Part shown: one piece after another, positions 1 to 10,965 of the stretch
Position numbering within the stretch: position 1 is the stretch's first letter
Layout of the letters: each line of letters begins with the position of its first letter
Assembly: GCA_963921825.1 (NCBI GenBank)
Contig: OY997589.1
Location: 77,794,523-77,858,522, forward strand
Direction: 5' to 3'
Source: Erodium maritimum
Lineage: Eukaryota; Streptophyta; Magnoliopsida; Geraniales; Geraniaceae
DNA: 64,000 bases
Notes under the pieces: generated by a model
What the model was told of the DNA's origin: nothing
Database searches by the model: none
Seen by the model: the letters and a program-made list of their open reading frames with translations, nothing else
Position numbers and translations under genes: made by a program

Positions 1-1005
1 CAACCCCAGACGGATATTTGGACAAGGATATGGAAATTGGAAGTAATGCCAAAAGTGAGGACGTTCCTGTGGAGGACGTGCTCTGGGTGCCTCTAGGTCG
101 CGGTCAACCTTAGGCGGCGACATGTGGCAATGGAGGTGGTGTGTCCGGTCTGCACAGGGGCAGATGAATCGGAACTCCATCTGCTAGTCCACTGTCCAGT
201 GGCAGCAGAGTGTTGGGCTAAGTCTGGATTGAACACTCCCCAGGATGCTCAAACTATTTCTGAATGACTGCAGAGAACGTTAAGTAGTAATCCTCCGGCG
301 AGCGGAGGGCTAATAGGATGTATATTGTGGGAAGTGTGGAAGGCCATAAACAAGGTGGTATGAGACCAAACGACACAACTGGCTGCCAATATTTTCCAGG
401 CGGCTTTCCACTTACAAGCAGGGTGGCTAGAAGCCATTAAGCGAAAACGGCAGAATCAGACACGGCCGAGTCAAGCCCAAATAGGGGCGGGGGAGGTGTG
501 GGAACATCCTTCTCCAGGGACGTGGGCTGTAAATACAGATGGAGCGCTCTTCGCGGCGGCAAATTTGATGGGGACTAGTTGGATATGCAGGGATGGCCGG
601 GGATGTCTCACAGGGGCCCGTTCTGCATCCTTTCATGGCCCTCAGAACCCAGGATTGGTGGAGGCTTATGCGGTCCGGGATGCATTAACTTGGCTCCTGC
701 AATACCCACATCAAAGGGCGACAGTGAGGAGCGATTGTAAGATCATAGTGGAATGATCAGGAAAGGAGGGCGGTTGCTATCTCCTTTAGGGACAATTATC
801 ACAAATTGTATCTCCCTTTTAGCTAAACTCGAGTACGTGCAAATCGTTTTTGTAAAGCGGACAACGAACAAAGCAGCCCACTGGCTTGCCAGGGCGGCTT
901 GTTCCTCCCCTGTCTGGAATTGGTCCGGGGGCTATATCCCCGAGCCTCTTCAAAATATCCTTCTTGTCGATATTTAAATAAACTAGCATTTCTCTCAAAA
1001 AAAAT
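1..1005 (+). pseudogene. 3' end of an L1-type LINE ORF2 (zf-RVT and RNase H remnant)
   Basis: Bases 1-90 read as the typical start of the zf-RVT zinc-binding module (IWTRIWKLEV, then FLW). After a frame change, bases 114-266 carry a CPVC and a later HLLVHCP, the expected cysteine/histidine pattern. Bases 496-756 encode an RVT_3-type RNase H start (WAVNTDGALF, then EAYAVRDAL, then SDCKIIVE). After a TGA and another frame change, the tail resumes as VFVKRTTNKAAHWLARAAC near 850-905. An A-run at about 996-1004 is the likely poly(A). Plant LINE ORF2 proteins end in this order of domains. The reverse transcriptase lies outside the window or is lost. At least two frameshifts and a stop make it dead. 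Confidence 0.85.
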
Positions 1006-1181
1006 TATCAATGGAAAACTCATATATATCTCTCAATCCAACATATCAAGCTTGGTATCATAAAGATTATATTTTTTTAAATAATTTCACTTATAACTAG
1101 CTAAACCCCTTTTTTGGTCCAAAAGTTATGTGCTGGTAACCATTGTTTTTTGAGTTTAATGCTACTGGTTTTTTTTTTTGT

Positions 1182-2440
1182 GTGAAAGACATCAATACAC
1201 AAAATTTTCTGCTAAGGGATGCGAGTGATGATGATCTATGCAAAATATTTGGTCTTTAGTTCTTCCTATGACTCCAGCATTAATATTTCTTGTGGCTCTT
1301 GAGTATTGACATGCTAGGTTAGGGGTGTCCATGGGCCGGGTCCCCGTCCCGTGACTAATTTTTTGAACCGACCCGTAGTGACCGGGTTCAAAAAATTTAA
1401 CCCGCTCCCGGCCCCAGGCCCAAAAAGACACCTTTGAACCCGCCCGTCCGGATTATGGGCCGGTTCACTGGGTTGGACCAACCCATCCGAATTTGTTAAC
1501 AATTGATCACATTAACCGTAAGTAGTAGCACATATACTTTCAAATATTTTTTTCATTATCCAAAAACCTTTAAAAAGTAATCAAAGAGTGCTTACAAGCT
1601 CTCAATTTGGTCACTTCTTAATTATGAAAAAACTCTCTACCCTATTAAAATTTTATCAAAGGTTCAAGGATTAAAAACGTCAAACAGGGAGTTCAAGTTG
1701 ACTCAAAAGAGATTATGATTACAAAAGATGAGTTCAACTCAACACAACTATGACATGTTCTATTACAAAATTGGTAATCATCTTCAAAATCTCAAATAAT
1801 CAATCTTAATTTTCATATGTAAAAGTAATTAAAATTGTAAGAGTGTAGCTTTAGCATTGAACTTGTACCATATCTGGGTGGTCCGGGTTATGTAGGAAAA
1901 CATGTGATGGATCCGCAACCCGGACCGCTCATTCCGGGTTTGGTATTTTTGAACCCGGGCCCGTCCCCGTAACCCATGGGGACAAACCCACTGGGGCCGG
2001 GTGAGCCGAGTTGACCGGGTGGATTGGGTTCCGGGCCAACTTTCGACACCCCTATGCTAGGTTGGGTCATCCCAATTTTCAGTCACTTCGTAATCCCATT
2101 CATCAGTTTCTCTTCCATACCCTAAAGGTCGTACCAAATCTGACTTATGTGAGGCATGTTGTTTAGGAAAAATGCATTGACTTTCATTACTATTAACAAA
2201 TCTTCAAAGTGATTCTCCTTACATTTGGGTTTTTCCTATTAAGAATAAAAGTGATACCATTGTTGTGTTGCGTAAATTCCATGTTTTTGTAGAAAAACAA
2301 TTCAATTGTTCTATTAAAGCTATCAACTTTGATTGGGGTGGTGAATATAGGACATTAAACAATTTTTTTTAATTCGATTGGCATTAACCATCGAGTTTCT
2401 TGTCCTCATATGCATTAACAAAACAATAAGGTTGTGGTAC
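1182..2440 (+). pseudogene. Degenerate Copia GAG-pre-integrase/integrase remnant, split by a MITE
   Basis: Bases 1182-1319 read as the start of the Copia pre-integrase region (VKDINTQNFLL). After the MITE at 1320-2054 the same frame continues with the hallmark HARLGHP, whose preceding Trp codon is now TGA. Further on, with frameshifts, come a C-x2-C zinc-binding segment near 2150 and an integrase-core-like stretch near 2280-2430 (FDWGGEYRTLNNFF and SCPHMHQQN). This is the order seen in Copia polyproteins. Many stops and frameshifts show an old fragment. No LTR for it was found. Confidence 0.75.
1320..2054. mobile_element. hAT-type MITE inserted in the Copia remnant
   Basis: The ends are inverted: TAGGGGTGTC at the left and GACACCCCTA at the right. 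They are flanked by an exact 8-bp target duplication, tgctaggt, at 1312-1319 and 2055-2062. An 8-bp TSD and a TIR starting TAGGG fit the hAT superfamily. The subterminal 180 bp on each side are GC-rich with many CCCGG/CCGGG motifs, while the centre is AT-rich. No transposase is encoded. Removing the element rejoins the Copia reading frame at HARLGHP. Confidence 0.85.
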
Positions 2441-2799
2441 CTTTGGTGATATTACGTTAACGCCCGTTCTTTGCCGGCCAAATCGCAAGAATAATTTTGC
2501 GCTAGTCCATTTTGGATCGGAAGAGACTGCAACTTAGGCAATCTCTAGCCTCAATGGGTTCAAGGTGAATGAATTGACCCTATTTGTAGCCCTTGCATGG
2601 TGCCGGAAAGCTGGCTCTCAAGCCTGATATGAGAAACATGGCCGAGGAATGAAGGAGTCAAAAAAATCTGATTCAAGGGCAGAAGGAAGTCGTGGAGGTT
2701 GTTCCTTGTATTCAGATCGGAGAAGTTGGGGTTTTCTGCGCGTCCGAGGCTTCCTGAGCTCCAAGAATGAATCTCCGGTCGGAGTTTCAGGACAAAGCA
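2441..2799. other. Unassigned sequence
   Basis: I recognise no gene or element with confidence. It may be the distal, diverged end of the reverse-strand family T LTR whose clear part begins at about 2800, but the expected LTR terminus (reverse of CACTAAGACTAACA) is absent. A 60-codon reverse frame here matches nothing I know. Confidence 0.4.
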
Positions 2800-2839
2800 T
2801 TGATTCTCAGCTTTGACATGGAAGGCTTGGGAGGCGATG

Positions 2840-5602
2840 TATCACGCCCCAAATCCGATTTTGACCGGACTCAAGACGTGAGTTAAAGTAAAGATAAATA
2901 ACAATAAATAGATAAACTTTAAAACGTAAAACTCCAAGTAATTCTCATAAACAAATTTACAATTGAACAAATAAGACATAGTTTGAGCAAAGTTGAAGGC
3001 ACGTCTCTAACATAACAATCCCGGACCCTCAACAAGCTCCCGAGCTCTGAGACATTCTCTAGGCCCACTCATCACTGAAACCTGTGAACAACAGTAAACA
3101 TAAAGGGGGTGAGCTTTCGCTCAGTAGGAAAAAGTAGTAACTAAAGAAAGAGCCCACGCCTTCAAAACAAAAGTCAGAATTAGGATCATTAACACAACGC
3201 GTCAAAATCTGATATGAACAAAAAGTACAAGGCTTAACAAAATAGTAACTCTAGAAAATTTAACGGGAGACAAGTTTGTCCACAAAGAAAAATAACTAAT
3301 GAAACGACCCACAGGTGAAGATAGTTTAATCAACAAAGGGGACAACTAACGGGATACACGAATATCAAAAGATATATAAACAAAACTGCAGAACTCCGTT
3401 CCACACACGGACCAATACCACATAACAGAAGCCCCTCGATCCAGAGGGTACACATACATCGGGAACACCGGAAATATCCCCACGGGACACATAACATTGG
3501 GGCTCCCGGAAATGTTCCCAAAGGAACATAGGTCATCGGGGCGCAACAAATAATATAATGTAATATATCATGCTGGAAACACACATCGGTCTAGATACCT
3601 TCCCGGAACCATCCCTCGGGCACACAATAACATGTCATACCGGAAACGCACATCGGCCTAGACATCTTCCGGAAACGCACATCGGGGTCAACAACGTACA
3701 TCATACCGGAAACACACATCGGCCTAGATGTCTTCCCGGAAACACACCTCGGGGATACAATCATATACCATACCGAAAACGCACATCGGACTAGGTATCG
3801 TCCCGGAACACACCTCAGGGTGCACAAACAACACCACGCAATGGCATAGCAAACACAATATATTAACTCGTATTGTCGACCAAGTTTACCACAACACGTC
3901 ACATAGAAGTCATGTCAATAATCCCGCTTACCAGTATGACTTACCAACCACGTTCATCGGTCTATCACTCACCCGACCATACCCCCGGGCACAATCACAT
4001 CACATTCAGGCATTCATTCAATCAATCGCAATACGAATCAATCATTCATTCAGTCAATCAATCATAACACGAATCATTCATCTAGTTTAGTACGACTCTT
4101 ATATTAACCTAATGACGAAACATGCATCGGCACTCAATTCAAATAATCACAATCACAAACAACCCTAAGGCTCGAGATGGCCATTCTACCAGCATGACAA
4201 TATCCTAGAGTATTGAAAGCGGTTATCTAGTGAATCACATCCTATATGCATACTAGACTCGTCCGGTTATTTAGGTAATTAACAGCGGTTACTCTAGTGA
4301 ATCACATCCTATAAACATACTAGGACATTTCCGGTTATTATTATCCTATAGGCATGCTATTTACGTATTTAAATTACCAGATGAGTTTAGTACTTTTCCC
4401 TACCTCAAGAAGAACCAACATCTACGTCTCCTAGCTGTTGACGTCCGGGCTTAACTCTGGTCTTCTCAGGCGAAGTCCAAGTCTGGGTCAATAGGTAAAA
4501 CGTCCAATCAGTCCCGGTAACGTCCTTAAGTCCTCTGATTTATCAAATTCGTCTTTTAATTTAACTGAAAGTCCTTGAATTATCTGATTTTAGTCCAAAT
4601 TATAACTAAACTAATTAATTAATTAAAGCCGACCCGAATCCGACCCGGTCCAGAACCCAGACCTGACCAGACCTAGATCCGACCCGGACCCGGCTCCAGA
4701 CCCGGTCCAGACCCGAGTCTGGACCCGGTCCTCAGTCCTGGGCCTGGCCCAAGATCCAGTCCACTTGGCCCAAGGCACTCGGCACACTCTCAGCCTGGTC
4801 CAAGGCCTACCAAGCTCGTGTCCGAGCTGGTTCCAGCTCGGCGAGTCAGGGCTGCTCCGACCGTCGCCTATGGCGCCAGGTGAGGCTGTGGAGGGAGAAA
4901 TGGAGGCGGAGAAGGGCGTCAGGTGACGAGGGGAAGACGGAAGAAGGTGGCTCTGGCGGCGTTAGAGGCTCGCCGGCGTTGGAATGACAGATCTGGCGGC
5001 GTTCCTCTCCGGTCAGACCCAGCTCAAAATGAGCTCGAAGACTCGCGATTTTCAGGCGAAAGGTAGCGGGGAAGGTGAAATAGCTCGTGGAGAGGCTCAA
5101 CGTGGATGATTCCTACGGTTGAAGGTGCGACGGAGCTCGGTTTGACGACGATGGCTAGGGTTCGCTTTGGTTTGAGGAAGAAAAGGGAAGGAACGAGGTT
5201 TCAGGTGGTGGGGCTTTGTCACGGGTGGAAGCAGAAGAAAGGAAAGAAGGAGGAGAACGTGGAGGAGGTCGGAGAAGAAGGGAAGCGGCGAGGCTCTGGT
5301 TCGGGTTCGCGAGAGAGAGAAGACGCGAGGAAGAAGACGCCTCGAACTACGTGCGAGAGAATGAGATCCAAAGCGGCGCGAACGAGGGTAAGCCTTGCAT
5401 AGGGTTGGGCCGCGCGCGTTACTAGGCTCTGCTTGCGTACGGGCTTGGGCTCGCTTCTGATTGGGCCCAGCCTGGCCCAAATTTCCAGCTCTTCTCTTCT
5501 TTTTTTTGAACTCGTTCTAAATTTTCAGTATGATGTTCAACCATGACGTTGCAAGTCGATAAAATTAATATTTTACTTCTTTTAATTAAGACGGTCTTTA
5601 CA
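2840..5602 (-). mobile_element. Tekay-type solo LTR with TSD cgatg
   Basis: The left edge reads TATCACGCCCCAAATCC, a mutated form of the TGTCACGCCCC edge seen in the other Tekay LTRs here. The right edge reads GACGGTCTTTACA. The 5-bp repeat cgatg lies at 2835-2839 and 5603-5607, and no internal region is present, so this is a solo LTR left by recombination. A tgagctttcgctca hairpin motif lies at 3110-3123. Diverged tandem repeats with a CGGAAACGCACATCGG core lie at about 3570-3830. From about 4600 to 5480 the sequence is GC-rich and gives long spurious reading frames. It interrupts the family T LTR at GAGGCGATG/AGCG. Confidence 0.85.
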
Positions 5603-6023
5603 CGATGAGCGCGTTACGGGACCTCGTTGGGAATGACCATGGGTCATCTCCCGCGAAGCCCATGGGCGGCCCACGTCAACCAAGTCCCACGGAACTAACT
5701 AATTCAGCCTTGATTAATTAGTACTAAGTATGCAAAATAAGGATTAAGGGGTTGGTGATTTACCATCTAACCCCAACATGTCTACCCATAGTTACCACTA
5801 TACTTGTCTTATTTACACCATGCTTCTCTACACAATACTTGTCCTATATTGTTGTTTATTATATTGATGGGATAGTTAAGTCATCTTATTCAATATAACA
5901 AAAACACAAGACAAGGATGGTGGACAACTTCATCTTCTCTCTCAAGATTTCTCTCCATTCTTGGTGTTCTTGAGTTCTCTTTAAGAGAACTACGTGACTT
6001 TGATTCCTAAGAAGATACGTAGG

Positions 6024-9000
6024 AACTTGGGGCCTCAATTTTCGCTTTCTCTCTCTAAAAGCTCTCCCTTCTCTCTTCATTAGATCCATGTGTGGGAGAC
6101 TCTTCTTCACCGGATCTGGTGAGGATGGTTGTGGATCGTCTCTTTCTTCGCCTGGTTGCGCCCTTCGCCTCAGATCTGTTCTCCTAGGGTTCCGGTGCAG
6201 TCCCTCCTTCCGCTGTTTGCTCCGGTGATGGAGTGTCCGGCGGTGGCCGTGTTTGGTGTCGGGTTTAACACCGGGGGAGGAGCTTGGGTTGGATCTGGAT
6301 TTGTGGAGTCGGACTCCTTGGTCGGAGGGGGTGTCGAGGAAACGCCAGATTCAGGTCTTGCTTTCACTTTTGGGCCTCCTCTCTTTGGTGTTTTCTGTTA
6401 TGTACCTGTGAAGCCCGCCAACACTCCAGATCTGAGTTCATTCAACGTCCTTCGTGCATCCGACGCTTGGGTGTTGGGCTCCGCTGCCGAGGTTGGCCGA
6501 CCGGTAGTTTTGGTGCTGTGGGGGTGTCTGGAACTGATCGTGGGACGATCTTCCTCTTTGGTGAGGATAGTTGCAGTTTTGGTCATCACCTGATGCTGTG
6601 GTGGATCTCCTTAGGCGTAGCTGCGGTCACTGCTCGCTCCTCAGTTTTCGTCTCCTGCCTGTATCGGAGGGGGACGCGTTTCTTTGCCTTTTCCGGTGAA
6701 GATTGTAGCTGAATCAGGTTCGAGTTCACTGCTTTGGTTTGGCTGGTATCTCTGCCTCTACAGGTTTGGCCTCTCACTAGTGTCTACCCTCCTTCTCCTT
6801 TTCGATCTGGTCATTCTTTTCTCCTCCGGGCACGGTTGTGTCGGAGGCTCGACGACCTGGGGTTGGCCAGCGTCGAGGGTTTAGCTTTGTACGACTGTTT
6901 GTAGAACTGACTGTGTCGGATTGGAGATTTACTCTGCTGTGTTGTGTTGGCCACCGGCGTGCCCGACCGTTGGTTTTCCGGTGAGTTTTGGGTCGGCTGA
7001 GTATTAGGCTGTCATCTGTGGGTATTGTCTTGCTTGTTGTGGTGAAGGTGGCTTGCTACAGGTTTCGGTTCCGGTTGTGCTGGTACTTCTGGGTTTTTTC
7101 TTTTTCGTTTTGATTAAGTGCTTATTGGTTGATTCTGTTGGGTCTCGAGGTAAGGTTGGAGATGAACCAACTCGCAGCGGAAAATCAATGAAAACCAAGA
7201 GACGATTAAAACCATGAAACAACTAACAAAGAATGGATTCACAAGAGAAAAATTCAGCACTAGTTCTTACCAAAACAAGAACACCGGTTAACGAATGATT
7301 GGCTTGAGTCTCCAAGATGCCTACGTATCCACATGGGAATCAAAGCCACGTAGTTCTTCTCTTTGAGGACTCAAGAACACAAACATGGAGGTGGAAACTA
7401 GCCAAACCCGAAATGGCCATGGAAGAGGGAGAGAAAATGTGTTTCCTATTCTTGTCTTGTGTTTGTTATGTTGAAAAAAGATGACTTAAACATAACAAAA
7501 CCCATACTTGTCCAACTAAAGGCATGGGACAAGTATGGTGTCAAGTAAGGTGTAAATAGGACAAAGTATGGCAAGACAAGATTGGGTTAGGTGGTGAATC
7601 ACCAACACCTTAATCCTTGTCTTGCTTACTTAGTACTAATTAATCAAGACTTGATTAATTAGTTCCATGGGCCTTGGTTGCATGTGCCTTTCATGGGCCT
7701 CTTGGAACATGGCCCGTGGCCATTTCCAACGAGGTCCCGTGATTCGCTCATCGCCTCTATGCCTTCCATACCGGAAATGTCCAACATTATCCGACGCGAT
7801 CAATCCCAAGACTCCAAGCCTTGTCTCGATCTGTGAAGTCCTATTCACTTACGGGCACATGACCCAAAACCCAGTTTTGGTCATGTCCCGAGACAACTCC
7901 CTTTTGGCCATTCTCCATAAATGTGTCAATGAGTTTCATCCTCCGGTGTGACCCTTAGGTTTATGCATGTCAATAGATCAACGTAAAATCCCATTTTACT
8001 TGATCCTATTTAAGTGGCAACTAACGAGACTTTAGTATTGCCTGACACTACATAACGAATCGACCCTATCGATTCTAACCTTTCCGTCGTCCCTGTCATT
8101 ATCCTTTTATCTCCGATATCCTGATTGAGATAAGGCATAGAGCCGTCATCCTTATTATTCTCAATCACCGTTCCTTGATATGTGAGATGACTGAAGATAT
8201 GATACCCAGTATCATGTGCATGGCCATGCTATTCTTCCAGTCACTCTCGATCAAGTGGCCGAGAACCGATATCTTTCCCATACCTTAGTATGAGGGATAA
8301 ATCCCTTAGCCGTCTTTCGTGTCACTCATGTAGCCCGTCCCCAAGCCAATCCTGGCCGTTATGGAAGCCCTGTTACGGACAACGTTAGGCTCAGGTCAAA
8401 CTCAGTTGTTGACTACATAGCGATCACAAAGACTCCTTGGTCTAAGGATACATGACAAGCTACAACACTGAATATGTTCATGACTTAATCTATGGCACAT
8501 ATTCAGGGCGGGTCGTCCAATATCATGTCCCACATGATATCTATGATCAGACTCCGGAATCCCATTCCAATGACTAACAGAACGTAAGCCATAAAGAGCC
8601 ATCTTTCATACTAGTCGCTTCTAGTGAAGCTTTGTTGACTAGGGACCCATCGAGTGTGATCTATCTCGATCTATGGTTCTATTCGCATGGTGGGCATAGA
8701 TCAGAGCACACATCGATATATTACTCCAACACATAAGTAATATAAAGCCGCTTTAATTTTATTGCTAACGATGATATATACATTTGGACATTTAGGATTG
8801 AACTACGGGCACTAAGACTAACAGATTCTGGCTCTTAGGCCCTGTTTTGGTTACTATTGTTCTGGTTTGTACTCTTCGGGGGTATCTGTTAGTTGGTTGT
8901 GGGCTTGTTGTTTTACCCTTGTTATGTTGCCGTTTAGGCTGGTTGTCCCTAGATGGACGATTGTATTGGTGTTAGTTTTATGGTTTGGACGAGATGCGAC

Positions 9001-9188
9001 TCGATCCTAGGTTGCGTATTGAGTGTAAAATCTGGGGAGATAGCCCCTTGTTGTACCCATTCATTGGGTTAGTTTCTGTTTTGAGGTGCCGCGGGCATTC
9101 TCGGTGTTGTTTAAGGGAGTACCCTTGGCCATGTTTTCGATTTGAAAACATGGTTTTTTATAAAACAAAAAACTTGCTGATAAAAAAA
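6024..9188 (+). mobile_element. Non-coding LINE-like retroposon with 12-bp TSD, itself split by a solo LTR
   Basis: It is flanked by aagatacgtagg at 6012-6023 and 9189-9200, and ends in GCTGATAAAAAAAAA, typical of L1 tails. Without the solo LTR at 7136-8823 and its duplicated gattc, it is about 1.47 kb. It starts with a CT-rich leader and is GT-rich throughout. I see no reverse transcriptase, endonuclease or zinc knuckle. Reading frames of 142-154 codons near 6129-6712 resemble nothing known. It is either an internally deleted LINE or a retrocopied transcript; the length and exact TSD show LINE-type insertion. Confidence 0.7.
7136..8823 (+). mobile_element. Intact family T solo LTR with TSD gattc
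   Basis: The LTR begins TGTTGGGTCTCGAGG and ends GCACTAAGACTAACA, so it has the canonical TG...CA ends. The exact 5-bp repeat gattc lies at 7131-7135 and 8824-8828. It is 1688 bp, with no gag, pol or primer site beside it. It is the best copy of family T in the window and is the reference for the copies at 2800-9569 (reverse) and 31753-40645 (forward). The superfamily is not shown by any coding part; a Copia origin is possible. Confidence 0.88.
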
Positions 9189-9569
9189 AAGATACGTAGG
9201 CGTTTTGGAGACTCAATCCGATCATCTTTTCTTGGTATTGTTGAACAAATAGAGAAGAAAAGGTGCAGAATTTTCTACACTGTTTTTGTCCGACCAGCCA
9301 CCTTCATGACCTCGATCGGAGGTTCATCCAAGGTCCGATGAAGCTTAGTTTTGTAGTGAATATTCTCTACATACAGGTCTTCAAAGTGAACGGTGGATTT
9401 TTTATTTTGACGGTTCGTTATTCTGATACACGAGCTGAAAGTTAAGTCACTTCATCTATTTCGTTTTTGATCTTGTGTATCTAATCTTTAGTAATTTTTT
9501 TTGCATGGTCTCGGGTTTTATTTGCTTCCGCTGCGAGTATGTGTTCATACCCTTCACCGAGACCCAGCA

Positions 9570-10204
9570 CAAATAGCCATGTGTCGTGCAACAAGTGTCC
9601 ATATGGTAGGTCAATTGAGCGGGCGGTGAATATTTCAACCACGTAATGGGCTATTCGCCAGCCAACTCCCAAACTCCTTTTCTGCCGATTCGTCCCCCAA
9701 AATTCAACCAAAAGGTCCAGAACTAAGGATGCTTTAAGAGCAACTAAACTGAATAATTAACATTGAATCGGTAACACAACAATAATTGCATACTCTATTA
9801 TATTGCTTGATATGTTGGCAGATAATATTACCAATTTCATTAGCTCAAATAAGTATCATGACTATTTCTTTCTCTTTCTTCATTTACGTGGACGAAAGAA
9901 AAATAACGACTATCCATATTGGGTATGTGACCCATTGGTTTAGGGAAATACCTATTGTGTTTCCCGATTAGAGAAATCATTTTTGGAGGAGAAACTATGT
10001 GCTTTTAAGATCTGTGTGATACCTGGACAGAGCCTTGTAGGCTGAAAAAGACATACAACTTTGATAAAAATGGTGTTCGGTAGAATATATAACACACGCT
10101 CCCTTAGGTTCTGTAGGTACCATAGCTATCGAGATCAATACAGTCAATAGTGTATTTCCTTAAAACAAATGTTTTTATGCGGTGTTAACGATTTTGTTTA
10201 GCAC
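9570..10204. other. AT-rich sequence with no recognisable feature
   Basis: I see no conserved domain, TIR or LTR edge in this stretch. Short open frames are at chance level. Confidence 0.4.
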
Positions 10205-10965
10205 ACAAAATTGAGAATTTTATTGACATAAAAGGGAAAGGTCATGGAGATCGTACCAACATGGAATTGAAATAAGAAAACTAAATAGGATGAGATATAG
10301 CCTTGGAGACGGCCGAGGCACTGATCCTATAACTAGATATCCGATGTGACCCAGGTAGAAGCTAAGGGGTGGTATTTGTTTTGATTGTGTGATGTACAAT
10401 GAATCCATTGTTCTTGTCCGGCCTCGGCTTGACCAATTCTGCTGTATCGGAGTAGTCGATCAAGGAGTATGCTAGTGCAATGAGGAGGTTGGGAGTCGGA
10501 AAGCAAGCGACTAATAGAGGTCGGGGTGTGGCTCCTCAGGAACACCCTGAGATGCCCTGGGGTACTCATGATGACCTGCGATGCAGCTCAGCGCACCTCG
10601 CTTCTGTCCCATCGGGCCATCTTCCTCAACCGTGTCTATCGATGCCGAGCTTCTTTGAGTGAGGGTGACAGACCCATCCGTCCCTAGGGAGGAGACGTAC
10701 CAATGAGGATCCTCCATCATTTAGTATGAGAGGCCTAAATTCCTCCATCCGCTGAGAGGATGGGCACCATCGGGCGTTCTCTTGCCGTGCCCTAGGCATT
10801 CCTTCAGGGTCAAGTGGAGGCCCACTGTCCTCCATCCTATGAGAGGGATTGGAGGGGTATTGTTCGGTTCCCGTATGATTCTGGTGTGGACGGGTGTCAA
10901 GGGCTACCCAGATGCGGAGGAGCATGGCCGCCGGTCGAGGAGGCAGTCGGAGTCTCGATCATCCC
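10205..10965 (-). mobile_element. LINE-like retroposon, 3' part (left of the Tekay element)
   Basis: On the reverse strand the end reads ...TCAATAAAATTCTCAATTTTG, which looks like a polyadenylation signal near a LINE 3' end. The block around 10510-10610 resembles 30310-30405, so at least two copies of the family are present. The sequence continues across the Tekay insertion at 25264-26050. No intact protein is encoded. The left boundary is approximate because no clear poly(T) or TSD was found. Confidence 0.5.

Larger units (their letters stand above)
2800..9569 (-). mobile_element. Reverse-strand LTR (family T), three pieces separated by nested insertions
   Basis: On the reverse strand the LTR starts at 9569 with TGCTGGGTCTCGG, then a CTCGCAGCGGAA block near 9525-9540. 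Both match the start of the intact family T LTR at 7136. The pieces are 9189-9569, 5603-6023 and about 2800-2839. They rejoin if two insertions are lifted out: the retroposon at 6024-9188 (repeat aagatacgtagg) and the solo LTR at 2840-5602 (repeat cgatg). Motifs shared with the 7136 copy include the block around GATACGTAGG, the AATTAATCAAG stretch near 5710 and the GGGACCTCGTTGG block near 5620. The 3' terminus is missing, so it may be a truncated LTR. The superfamily is unassigned. Confidence 0.75.

Noticed and set aside
3591-3902. Cys-rich frame of 103 codons
   Set aside because: It is a translation of the diverged CGGAAACGCACATCGG tandem repeats in the solo LTR; the Cys pattern follows the DNA repeat.
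5097-5480. Frames of 98-127 codons on both strands
   Set aside because: They lie within the solo LTR at 2840-5602, are Arg/Ser/Lys/Glu-rich low-complexity products of GC-rich purine-rich DNA, and have no recognised domain.
6129-6712. Frames of 142 and 154 codons with several Cys and Phe
   Set aside because: They overlap in different frames in a GT-rich retroposon bounded by a TSD; no conserved motif. A host gene here is unlikely.
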